DNA of 64,000 nt, taken from contig KV454012.1 of assembly GCA_001661245.1 (NCBI GenBank), positions 671,624 to 735,623 on the forward strand, read 5' to 3'. Of this stretch, positions 1-9,389 are shown piece after piece. The stretch comes from Pachysolen tannophilus NRRL Y-2460 (lineage: Eukaryota; Ascomycota; Pichiomycetes; Alaninales; Pachysolenaceae). How positions within the stretch are numbered: position 1 is the first letter of the stretch; each line of letters opens with the position of its first letter. The notes below the pieces were generated by a model, which was not told the origin of the DNA, did no database searches, and saw only the letters and a list, made by a program, of their open reading frames with translations. The position numbers and the translations under genes are program-made.

Positions 1-796
1 CCTGGAGCGTGGTCTCAAGTTGCACATGATAAGACAAATATTAAAAGCATAATATTAGGAATTGACATACTTCCTTGTAAACCTATAAAAGGAGTGAGTG
101 CAATGCAAGCGAATATCTTATCGAAACAAACACATGAAAATATTAGAAAATTTTTTGCAGAAAAGGTTAGCTCGGCAGATGAAGAGTTGATAAATGATTT
201 CCAATCGGTGGAACAAAAATCCTATATTGAAACTGAATTAGAAAGAAATGTTACAACTAATGAAAATGATAGTAATATAGAGAATGGGAAATATTTAGAT
301 GAAAAGAATAAAGTGGTAGCTTTGACGCGGCAACCAATTGATGTGGTAATTAGTGATATGTGCGCACCTTTTTATCAAGAAACAGGTTTTTGGAATCAGA
401 CTACTAACTTGCCTTATTATAGGATGAGCAATACAACGGGACTAGCTATTAGAGATCATTTGATGAGTATGGTAAGTAAACAAAAAATAACTTGAAGAAG
501 CAGAAAAAGAAAGATTTTACCAAGACAAGCCAAAGATTGATTTCTAACACAAAATATAGGATTTATGTGATGCTGCTTTGATATTAGCAATTGATTTGTT
601 AAAACCAAAGGGCTCATTTGTATGCAAGTTCTACACGGGTAAGGAAGATAAATTGCTAGAGAAAAGATTGAGCAAAGTTTTTTCAAAAGTCAATAGATTC
701 AAACCAGATGCTTGTAGACTTGAATCAAAAGAATGTTATTTTGTTTGTTTGGATAAGAAAAAAAATGTTGATAAAATTGAGGTTTTCAAAAATTGA
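1..796 (+). CDS. MRM2: Mitochondrial 21S rRNA 2'-O-ribose methyltransferase (FtsJ/RrmJ family), 5' end outside window
   Basis: The gene is cut by the left window edge; the frame is open from base 1. Exon 1 ends at 471 and exon 2 runs 560-796, joined in phase 0 across an 88-nt intron, giving 235 visible residues. The first residues PGAWSQVA are the SAM-binding motif of FtsJ-type enzymes. SDMCAPF carries the catalytic Asp, FVCKFYTG the Lys and LESKECYF the Glu of the K-D-K-E tetrad. Splicing joins RDHLMSM to DLCDAALILAID, which restores the conserved family sequence. Read without splicing, the frame stops at 495. By family, Mrm2 methylates a uridine of mitochondrial large-subunit rRNA. It is convergent with SEC27. 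Identification is firm; only the N-terminus is missing. Confidence 0.9.
472..559 (+). other. Intron of MRM2
   Basis: Donor GTAAGT at 472-477, branch-like TTCTAAC at 542-548 and acceptor TAG ending at 559. The length is 88 nt and the phase is 0. Removing it fuses two open frames into a continuous methyltransferase. Confidence 0.88.
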
Positions 797-990
797 ATTA
801 GGTGATTTGAGTGATGTAAATAGATAAAAAAAACATTCGATTAACAATTATAAAAACACAATTAGTACAAAAGTAAACATTATGTTTTGAAAAAATGAGT
901 CTTGTCCAGATTCTTTTTTGAAATATATATATATATATATTTATATATTTTTTTTTTTTTTTTCATTTTTTATTTTTCCAATATTCTATT
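797..990. other. Convergent intergenic spacer MRM2/SEC27
   Basis: An AT-rich 3' region with an (AT)n tract near 923-940 followed by a poly-T run near 950-963. No gene is visible. Confidence 0.6.
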
Positions 991-3679
991 TCAACTTTCA
1001 GTAGCTTCTTCTTCTTCCAGAGCTTCTTCTTCCTCTTCTTGTTCTTCATGATCTTCTTGTTCTGCTACTTGTTCTGACAGTGGAACAAGTTCAGCCTCAT
1101 CTACAAGATCTTCAGCTGCTTTATCATTATCATCAATGTCAATTAAATCGCCGTTTTTTGTTGGGAAAATGTCACTATCTTGACCAGGCATACACAACCT
1201 ATCAGCCAACAGTTTCTTGTCTTCAGCAATTAATCTTTCTTTCCATTCAGCAACAGTTGCATCAATTTGATCATTTGAATAACCATAGGCCAACGATAAA
1301 ATAGTAGCTTCAGGTAATCTATTGTTCAATTTTAACAATTCAAGTAAACCATTTAAATCATTTGCTTGTAAATATGAAGCAAACGCTATATTATATTTAC
1401 CTTGTTTTATAGAATTTTCAGCTAATTTTTTCAATCCAACAACATTGTTTGAAGATGTATACATTAACAATAAAGATTCATAATCTTTTGCCTTCTCATA
1501 TCCTTCAATTGCTAACGGTATATTCCAACTTTTTAAAGCGGTATCAGCCAAGACTTTCCATTTATGTTCAGCTTGATCTGATTTAATAATTTCATGAGCT
1601 TTCTCTAAATCACCTACTTCAATTGCCAATTCAAATTTTTGTTCATGATCATTTGTTAAATCTAAAGCTAATTCTTTATATCCTTGATTTTCCAAAAATC
1701 TTGCAATTTTAGTTCTTTCTTCCAGAGGTATTGAAGGTAATAACTCATTTGCTTGTTCTAAATCACCTCTTAAAACTATTGTTTGATATTCTAATACTGT
1801 TAATGATAAATGATATGATGAAACGTATATATCTTTATCCGCAACGTAAACTCTATTATCTCTTGGTAAATATCCTAACAAATACATTGTTTTATCAAAA
1901 TGAGCAATATTGTATACAGTACCACCAACAAGATAATTCAATCTATTTGCACTTGATGTATAAACAAAAACATCTCCTACCCATTTACCACTTGTAATTG
2001 AATCATTTACATCTGACAAGACATCAAAAGCTTGTTCAACACCTTCTTCAGGATCATGAGTACCATTTTCAATTGCTTCTTGGAAAATTTCTCTTTCAAA
2101 TTTTAAGGCAAATGCAGAATCATTAGAAACAATCAAAACCAATTCACCAGATTCTGACCAAATAACATCATTTGCTTCAACATCAACTCTTCTAATCAAT
2201 AAACCAGATTCCCAATCATGGAATGAAACAAAACCTTCTGATTTGATGGCTAATAATGTACCACCAAAGATTTTATCTGCAGAATATAATAAATCTAATC
2301 CGCCATTTGTCTTTTCTTTAAAATTTTTAAAAATTTTAACAGATGATGTAGATTCTCTAACAGCGAAAAAATTTGAATCTTGTGCCCATACAAAATCCAA
2401 GGCATTACCATAAGATTTATTCCTCCATGCCAATGCTGTATAGATAATATATTCACCATCACCTGTTACTGTAACAAATCTACCATTTGGTGAATGTTTT
2501 AAAGAAGTTGGAAAAATTTCTACAGTTCCCAATTCTTTCTTTGGTAATGGAATAATTTCACCATCTTCTACTGATACTGTATCTGATTGTTTAATTACAG
2601 ATGTATAAATATCTGATTGTTTGGACCATATGATTTTACCTGTTGGGTCCATTGATAATGCTGGTTCTTCATTACCCATTTGTAAAACAACATTACCAGC
2701 ATCGAAACCAAACGCAATTAAATTACTTCCCTTTCTTGAAGCAACACACCAAGCTCTTTCCATACCATAATTTAATGATTTTTCTAATTTATAAGTATTT
2801 GCATTCCAAATTTTAATTGTTGCATCTTCAGAACCAGAAATAATCAATGGTAATTCTGGATGAAATATAGCAAATGAAACATTTGCCAAATGACCTTCCA
2901 TAGTGGCAATACATGCTTTAGTTTGATAATCCCATACTTTAATGGTTCTATCATCAGAAGCAGTAATAAGATAAGGTTTATCAGATTGAGGATAATATTC
3001 AACATAATTAACACCTTTTGTTTCATGAGCCACCAAAGTGAAATTTGGTACAGAAGAACCAAGAGACCAAATTTTAACTGTTCTATCAATACAAGCAGAA
3101 GCAAAAGTATTTGGATCTTTTGGATTAAAAGCCAAACACATAATATAATGTTGATGTCCTTCAAATACTTGTTCTAATTTCCAATTATTTTCAAAATTCC
3201 ACATCTTAATAGTTAAATCATCACTAGTAGTTAAAACATATGGCCTTGTTGGATGAACAACAATTGCCCTAATATAATCAGGATGTGCTTCAAATTGAGT
3301 AACTTTTTCTCCAGTATTATAATTATAAACTCTAATTTGGAAATCATCAGCACCAACAATAATCCAATTTTTCCTAGCAATAAAACGACCTGTTCTTACA
3401 GGAACATCACATACATCAATGCTTTTAACCTTGGCGCCCGTATCATACGCCCATATTTCAAGCTTCCCCGAGTATAAAGTAGTCAAAATCCATGGTTCAG
3501 TAGGATGGAAATCTATACCTTTAACACGATCCGAACGTGCACTAAAATGTTTCTAGTCAAAAATAAATAATATAAATTAAAATTAAAATTAAATTAATTT
3601 TAATTTTATTTTTTTTTGTTAGTTTGAAAATGAATTGACACAATTAAAAACATAAACTTACTTTAATATCTAACTTCAT
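991..3679 (-). CDS. SEC27: Coatomer beta' subunit (beta'-COP), COPI coat
   Basis: Two exons on the minus strand: exon 1 is 3679-3662 (six codons, MKLDIK) and exon 2 is 3552-991, giving 859 residues. The naive Met at 3486 lacks the conserved start; splicing restores MKLDIK followed by KHFSARSDRVKGIDFHPTEP, the canonical beta'-COP N-terminus. WD40 repeats fill about residues 1-300 (first propeller) and a second propeller reaches about 590. A helical solenoid follows, with a very acidic Glu-rich tail over the last ~50 residues. By family it is part of the heptameric coatomer that returns cargo from Golgi to ER by binding dilysine signals. It is divergent from SAR1, a COPII component, across 361 bp, so two opposing ER-Golgi coats share a promoter region. 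Confidence 0.96.
3553..3661 (-). other. Intron of SEC27
   Basis: Read on the minus strand, the donor GTAAGT follows codon 6 at 3661, the branch-like AACTAAC lies at 3618-3624 and the acceptor TAG ends at 3553. The length is 109 nt and the phase is 0. S. cerevisiae SEC27 also has an intron near its start. Confidence 0.9.
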
Positions 3680-3927
3680 GATATATGAAAGTAAAGATCT
3701 TTAATATTTCACCGTTCTTTCTTTAACTTTCTTTATATATATATATATATATATATTAGTTAACCGCCGTTACACTTGTTTAAAAAAAAGACAACAATCA
3801 AGTTTTTTTAATGGAATTTCGAATTGAACAAATCGAGAATTGAGGTTTGCGGACACGACCACTTTTGTCTTTTTTTTATTTTTTGTACAATGGAAAAATT
3901 GGTCAAAGGAGCAACAGATCTATCTAA

Positions 3928-3965
<38 letters not shown>

Positions 3966-4040
3966 TAATTAAAGATAATAATATATTGTATATCAGTAAT
4001 TTTATTTGAATATTATAGTTGAATTAAGTTATCTAGCATT
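3680..4040. promoter_or_regulatory. Divergent promoter region SEC27/SAR1
   Basis: 361 bp of AT-rich sequence with TA microsatellites near 3735-3757 and 3931-3961. No specific factor site is recognised. A short reading frame in it is not believed to be a gene. Confidence 0.5.
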
Positions 4041-4747
4041 ATGTGGTTATTTACTTGGTGTATGTGAATAAAATTAAATTGATCAATATATATATATATA
4101 TATATATTGTTATTGTTTTGTATGGCATGATTGCCTCTTTATATTGTTAAATTACTAACTAAATAAATTAACTAATACATTGTTGTGAATTAGTCCAAGA
4201 TATTTTATCATCGCTTGGTTTATGGAATAAGCATGCCAAATTGTTGTTTTTGGGTTTGGATAATGCGGGAAAGACAACGTTATTACACATGTTAAAGAAC
4301 GACAGGTTGGCAACTTTACAACCAACATTACATCCTACTTCAGAAGAATTGGCTATTGGATCTGTTAGATTCACTACATTTGATTTGGGTGGTCATCAAC
4401 AGGCAAGAAGACTTTGGAAGGATTATTTTCCTGAAGTCAATGGTATTGTCTTTTTAGTTGATGCAGCTGATTCGGAAAGATTTGAAGAATCAAAAGCAGA
4501 ATTGGATGCATTATTCCAAATTGATGAATTGAAAAAAGTTCCATTTTTAATCTTGGGTAATAAGATTGATTCAGTTAGGGCTGTTAGTGAAAATGAATTG
4601 AGACAAGCCTTGGGTTTATATTATACTACTGGTAAAGATAGAAGTTCAGTAGATGAAAATCAAAGACCTGTTGAACTTTTCATGTGTTCAGTTGTTATGA
4701 GACAAGGTTATGGTGAAGGTTTCAGATGGTTATCTCAATTTATTTAA
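4041..4747 (+). CDS. SAR1: Small COPII-coat GTPase
   Basis: Two exons, 4041-4059 and 4194-4747, encode 190 residues, the usual Sar1 length. Exon 1 gives MWLFTW; the codon split by the intron makes Phe, and exon 2 continues [15 protein letters not shown], together forming the amphipathic N-terminal helix that inserts into the ER membrane. P-loop GLDNAGKT lies at residues 27-34, switch I Thr51, switch II DLGGH at 70-74, and NKID supplies base recognition. By family Sar1-GTP recruits Sec23/24 and starts COPII budding. The first exon is only 19 nt, so a simple ORF reading loses the essential helix. Downstream it converges on BMS1. Confidence 0.97.
4060..4193 (+). other. Intron of SAR1
   Basis: Donor GTATGT at 4060-4065, perfect branch TACTAAC at 4153-4159 and acceptor TAG ending at 4193. 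The length is 134 nt and the phase is 1. It contains a TA microsatellite near 4087-4107. Confidence 0.93.
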
Positions 4748-5086
4748 ATAAAGAAAAAAAAAAAAAAAAAAAGAATTTCTAAAATACAAAAATTAAGAAA
4801 ACTGAAGTCAATTGCAATTGAAAAATCATTTTCTATTATGAATAAAAAAAGGTGAGTTCAAAAAATATTTTTCACTTTTGTATTTTTAGATAGTCAGCCT
4901 AATATTTTTTGAATTCACCTTTTATATTTGTTTTTTTTCCTTTGAAAAGAGATTTTTATTTTAATTTTTTTTTTTCTTTCTTCCTTTCTTTTGCGAATAC
5001 ATTTTATCAACTAGTATAATTAATTATAATTATATCATCTATAAAACATAACATAACGTAACATAACAAAAAAAAAATAAAACATT
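4748..5086. other. Convergent spacer SAR1/BMS1
   Basis: 339 bp between two gene 3' ends. It holds a poly-A run just after SAR1, a 23-bp inverted repeat (separate entry) and T-rich sequence. No gene is seen. Confidence 0.6.
4847..4923. repeat. 23-bp inverted repeat between convergent genes
   Basis: The left arm is 4847-4869 and the right arm 4901-4923, with a 31-nt loop. The arms are complementary at 22 of 23 positions and the remaining pair is G-T, which still pairs in RNA. The structure can form in transcripts from either strand, so it may lie in both 3' UTRs. Confidence 0.8.
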
Positions 5087-8000
5087 TTAAGATCTTCTCT
5101 TTTTGGAATCACCATCTCTATCACCACTTCCACCAAATCTTTTCTTTTGTCCCTGTTTAGCAAAATAATCCTTTTTACGTTCTTTTTCTTTTTGTGCTCT
5201 AAGCTCATCTTCTTTGGCAAATTTTTTCAATTTTTCTTTAAATTTCTCTCTTTTTTGTTTATTTCTCTTTTCATCTTTATGATTCTTAATTGTTGATATT
5301 GTCTGAATTAAAGATCTAGCCTTCTTCTCATCACCATTCAATACTACTGCTCTTTTTTGCATATAAGTGGTCTTCTTTTGAGGCTTCATTTGATGAATTT
5401 GAGATTTAAATGGTAAATCAGCTTGAATAGATTTTGGAACTCTTAATGGATTAAACCTTCTTTCTACTCTTTCAATCTTAGAATATTGACTGTTTGCATC
5501 CATTTGTGTCTCTATACCGTTTTCATGTCTTATTTGACCAGTTAATCTCATACCTTTCCAATCAGTTTTATCCTCTAATAATAAAGAAGTAACAGGATTA
5601 TAAAATTTCTTAACTTGAACAGGGTACCATGTACGTAAAATAATAATATCACTTAACAATATCTTATCTTCAAATGTAGCCCTGAAATGACCTTCTGGTT
5701 TTGATAATGCTCTCTTAATTTCACCACGAATACCACTAACAGTCTTAATTGATGCACCTTCAAATTTGGCAACTTCTAATGCAGTAGAAAACATATCCTT
5801 GATGAATGCTGTATTACGGAATATCTTATATGGATAACCAACTAATTTTAATTTTTTAACAATTTCAGTTGATGAATTCAAATCCTCAACTACACCAGTT
5901 GCTGCAATTCTAAAACTCCCAGTAGTCTGAGTATTAGCAACAACTTGAACACCACAGAAAGTCGTATTAGGCGCAACAAGTGGACCATAAAATGTACCAT
6001 TACAATAAGCATGTTCCGGGGTATATTTCAACATCCTGGTTCTTGTTCTCGAATCAGTGGTAGTATATATAGGTAAAGTTTGGAATCTTCTCCAACCTAA
6101 TGATAAAATTAATGGATCATTGGATTTGAGAATCTTCTTGTGCCATCTATGTTTTCTTATACGGACATTTAAAAAACCGAACCGTTCTTCAGTTGATAAT
6201 AATCCACCAACAATAATTGGATAAACTGGGTTTAAATTCTCAATAAACTCTTTTGGTAAATTGTTGAAAGTTAATTTGACATAAGACCCACTCTTGAAGC
6301 CTTCAATTTTATTTCTTGTAAGTTCATCCATTTCTTCCAATTCTTTCTTATTGATTTCCAATTGCTTTGACATTTTGGCTTTTTGCAAATCATACCACGT
6401 GTCATGCTCTTCTCCATTGAAATCATCACCTTCTCCAAAACCTTCCTCGGCTTCAAATTGTAACAGTAATTGTTCCTTTTTCTTGGCATTCAAAGCTCTT
6501 TTCTCCTCAATCGGTAAAGAAGGATCAATTTCATCTTCCTCAGAACTATTATCTCCTTCTTCTTCTTCAGCATCGAAATCTGGAAAATCCTCCTCATCTT
6601 CATTCTCCTGATTTTGTTCTTCTTCATCGGCAGCACCACCTTCACCATTTTCTAAATCTTCAAAATCACCATAGACATCATCATCATCATCTTCTTCTCC
6701 ATCATTATCTTTATCCTCAGCATCTCCATCATCGTCGCCACCTTTCTTAATCTTTGGAGCAACAAAGAATCTTGATTTAATTTCATTAAAGGCGTCCTGC
6801 CTGTTTTCACCTTCCCATTTTGATTTCAACTCGTCTAGTTTGTACATAGGCTGAAAATGGTCTAAATCTTCATCAGTTTTATCACTTGGCTCCTTTTTTT
6901 GGAAAAAATCCTCCAGTTCTTCTTCTGCTTCTTCTGATAGCAGTTCATCGTTTGATAATTCATCTTCTTCTTGTCTCCATCTCTTGATGACATCATTTGG
7001 GTCTATATTATTCAAATAAAGTAATTCGTTTAAATCCCATTTTCTTTTAACGTTATGAGAATTTTGTAATTTTGAACCCATCAGCTTCCAATCATTTTCC
7101 TCATTTAAATCATCCAATTCTGAATCTGAATAAAATTCATAATTTTCATTTTCTTCAAGGTGTGAGTTATCAAAGTTGATGTCAACAAGTTTTCTTTCCA
7201 GTTCATTTTCATCATCATCGTCAATGTTATAATTCACTTGTGCATCATCGTCATCTTCTTCTTCTTCATTGTCTGAGAAATTTTCATTTTCATCAGCCTC
7301 AGTTATTGGTTTTCCGTAAACTCTTGGTTTTCTTAAAGTCTTTCTACCAGAATCAAAATTGTGAGAATTTTCTTCTTCCTCTTCTTCTTCTTCTTCTTCC
7401 AATTCTCCTAGTAATCCTTGTTCATCTTGTTCAATTTCCTGTCCATTGTCATTTAGTTCTTTTGAATTACTAAATAATTTTAATCCAGATTGGTAATTTC
7501 TATTCAGTAAGTTTGAAGCATTTTGTAAATCAACAACTAATTTTTCTCCAATTCCTTTTAATTCACCATTTTCATTATTAAAACTTTCTTCTTTCCCCAC
7601 ATCAATGTAGACTGCATCTTTATCGATCAATACACCATGAACATCTGACATTGGTGCATAAATGATTTTTTGTTTATCCTCTAATCTTTTTCTTGCTCTT
7701 CTTATTTTAGGAATAGTTTCACCATTTTGTTCAGAAATTTTTGCTTGTTCTCTTTCCAATTCTTCTAATTTTTGTTCAAAATAAGGTGTTGGACAAGGAT
7801 CTGGTAATTTTTCAACTGAAGAAACTGTATAATCACCAACACCTGCTAAATGAACTCTTGCATTTTGAAAAGGTAATGAAGTACCTCTTAAATAACCATA
7901 TATGGCAATTTTTCTATCACAAATTGGATTTTTTTCTATTAATGCTGGATGTGTTAAGTCTGTAACTCTATCACATAATAAATATGGATGTTCATTTCTC

Positions 8001-8716
8001 CATTGTAAAGGTCTAAATTTCATTACACTTAAAAATCTTGTTAAATTTAAAATTTCTCTATCTGGATATCTACCATTCATTACACCAGAAAGGTAAAATA
8101 ATTTAGCACCTTGATAAACTTCAGTCCAAAATCTATGTTTCAATTTTTTTTTAGATGTTCTTAAAGTAGCTTGTGATTTAAATAAATCTAAATGTGTTGC
8201 AACACCTAATACTCTTGGCATACCATGATGTTGAGCAATATTTAAAAATTCCATTGTTTCCATTTCTAAACCAAAATTCCCATCAATCATCAATAAAACC
8301 AAATCAGCAATCTTGGCAATATCAATCATCGAATTCAAATCATTTGTAACTTCAATAAATGTTAATCTTCTTCTTTTCCCACTAACTACTGTTATTGGAC
8401 CTTTTACTTCAGTTAAACTTGTCTTTGTTAATCTTCTAACTAAAGATTTAATTAACGTAGTCTTACCAGTCCCTGGAGGCCCCACAACAGCAACAATCAC
8501 CGGCGGTGGATCATCATCAGGAGTACGATTCACCATTGGAACATGTAATCTTGATTCTGTCTTTTCACTTGATCTCTTGGCCATCCTCTCTAATTTCTTT
8601 GGAGCGCTAACGGCAAAAGCCTTTGCATTATACCCCTGAGAATGCAATTTTTTCTTAGCAGTCTGTTTATTAGAGTCGGCGCTTCTATGCGCCTTGTTAG
8701 ACTGTTTGGACTCCAT
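5087..8716 (-). CDS. BMS1: Ribosome biogenesis GTPase Bms1
   Basis: A 1209-residue uninterrupted frame, close to the ~1183 of S. cerevisiae. P-loop GPPGTGKT is at residues 79-86 after a basic N-terminus. A GTPase domain, a long acidic Glu/Asp-rich middle and a conserved C-terminal Bms1/Tsr1 region follow. That region includes SLGWRRFQTLPIYTTTDSR and ISGIRGEIKRALSKPEG-like stretches, and the protein ends in a Lys/Arg-rich tail. By family it acts in the nucleolar small-subunit processome with Rcl1 in early 40S maturation. It is divergent from the mannosyltransferase gene across 673 bp that contains an RRPE-like site. Confidence 0.97.
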   Translation of the reverse strand: MESKQSNKAHRSADSNKQTAKKKLHSQGYNAKAFAVSAPKKLERMAKRSSEKTESRLHVPMVNRTPDDDPPPVIVAVVGPPGTGKTTLIKSLVRRLTKTSLTEVKGPITVVSGKRRRLTFIEVTNDLNSMIDIAKIADLVLLMIDGNFGLEMETMEFLNIAQHHGMPRVLGVATHLDLFKSQATLRTSKKKLKHRFWTEVYQGAKLFYLSGVMNGRYPDREILNLTRFLSVMKFRPLQWRNEHPYLLCDRVTDLTHPALIEKNPICDRKIAIYGYLRGTSLPFQNARVHLAGVGDYTVSSVEKLPDPCPTPYFEQKLEELEREQAKISEQNGETIPKIRRARKRLEDKQKIIYAPMSDVHGVLIDKDAVYIDVGKEESFNNENGELKGIGEKLVVDLQNASNLLNRNYQSGLKLFSNSKELNDNGQEIEQDEQGLLGELEEEEEEEEEENSHNFDSGRKTLRKPRVYGKPITEADENENFSDNEEEEDDDDAQVNYNIDDDDENELERKLVDINFDNSHLEENENYEFYSDSELDDLNEENDWKLMGSKLQNSHNVKRKWDLNELLYLNNIDPNDVIKRWRQEEDELSNDELLSEEAEEELEDFFQKKEPSDKTDEDLDHFQPMYKLDELKSKWEGENRQDAFNEIKSRFFVAPKIKKGGDDDGDAEDKDNDGEEDDDDDVYGDFEDLENGEGGAADEEEQNQENEDEEDFPDFDAEEEEGDNSSEEDEIDPSLPIEEKRALNAKKKEQLLLQFEAEEGFGEGDDFNGEEHDTWYDLQKAKMSKQLEINKKELEEMDELTRNKIEGFKSGSYVKLTFNNLPKEFIENLNPVYPIIVGGLLSTEERFGFLNVRIRKHRWHKKILKSNDPLILSLGWRRFQTLPIYTTTDSRTRTRMLKYTPEHAYCNGTFYGPLVAPNTTFCGVQVVANTQTTGSFRIAATGVVEDLNSSTEIVKKLKLVGYPYKIFRNTAFIKDMFSTALEVAKFEGASIKTVSGIRGEIKRALSKPEGHFRATFEDKILLSDIIILRTWYPVQVKKFYNPVTSLLLEDKTDWKGMRLTGQIRHENGIETQMDANSQYSKIERVERRFNPLRVPKSIQADLPFKSQIHQMKPQKKTTYMQKRAVVLNGDEKKARSLIQTISTIKNHKDEKRNKQKREKFKEKLKKFAKEDELRAQKEKERKKDYFAKQGQKKRFGGSGDRDGDSKKRRS

Positions 8717-9389
8717 TCTCTAATAATCAAGTGAAAACCTCTAATTCTACCTTAACAGACTCTTTATATAAGTTATCACTAATTAAATAAATAAATAAAT
8801 AAATATATACCTCTTGTTTTGTTTTCCTCCTATACAAAGAAAATTTTTAAAAAATAAAAAAAAAAATTTTTTTTTTCTTTTTAATTAGTTAAAGTACGCA
8901 GAGAAGACTTTAAAAAAACGTAAGTGCGTACCACTTAAGGAGCGCAGAATATACCCTTAAGTGCGGTACACATTTAAAAAATTTGAAATTCCAAATGTGT
9001 AACGCTGTTGCGTATCCTCAATTTTCTACAAGCGCGTACCGTTTTTTAGCGAAATTTTTCAAAAAAAAAAAAAAAAAATTTTTTTTTTTAAGGTTTCACA
9101 GTAGTAAATAATAATTTTAGAGATTTCATATACCAAAATGGGTATTAATTTATTTATTTTATATTTTATAGCTGCTGTTAAAGTGTTAAAGTGTTAAAGT
9201 GTTAAAAGTTTTTGAGATCATTTTCATAAATTTTACCGTTGTTGTTGTAATTTAAAGGTGAAATTTTTTAATTTTTTAATTTTTAATTAATTGATATTAT
9301 CAATTTCTTTCTTTTTTTTTTTTGAATTGGGAGGGGGGTTTTCTTTTTTTTTTGATTTGGGTTTCTTTTCCCCCAGGAAAATTTGCATT
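8717..9389. promoter_or_regulatory. Divergent promoter region BMS1/mannosyltransferase with palindromes
   Basis: 673 bp. Two inverted repeats are visible: CACTTAAGG at 8932-8940 with its complement at 8955-8963, and ACACATTT at 8968-8975 with AAATGTGT at 8993-9000. GCGTAC occurs at 8894-8899 (reverse), 8926-8931 and 9034-9039. An RRPE-like GAAATTTTTCA lies at 9051-9061. Long A-then-T tracts lie near 8850-8880 and 9061-9090. Confidence 0.55.
9176..9208 (+). repeat. Four-copy 8-bp tandem repeat
   Basis: The unit GTTAAAGT is repeated about four times upstream of the mannosyltransferase start. It may lie in the promoter or 5' UTR. No function is known to me. Confidence 0.75.

Noticed and set aside
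1080-3477. Several frames antisense to SEC27
   Set aside because: Low-complexity shadows of a conserved gene; no family features.
3824-4009. Short frame containing MEKLVKGATDLSKK, which resembles the start of ANTH/AP180-type proteins
   Set aside because: The likeness covers about a dozen residues, then the frame runs into a TA microsatellite. There is no continuation or good splice site, so chance or a tiny remnant is more likely.
9291-9389. Upstream extension of the mannosyltransferase frame
   Set aside because: It has no ATG and a Phe-rich homopolymer composition. The ATG at 9390 gives a normal type II membrane start.
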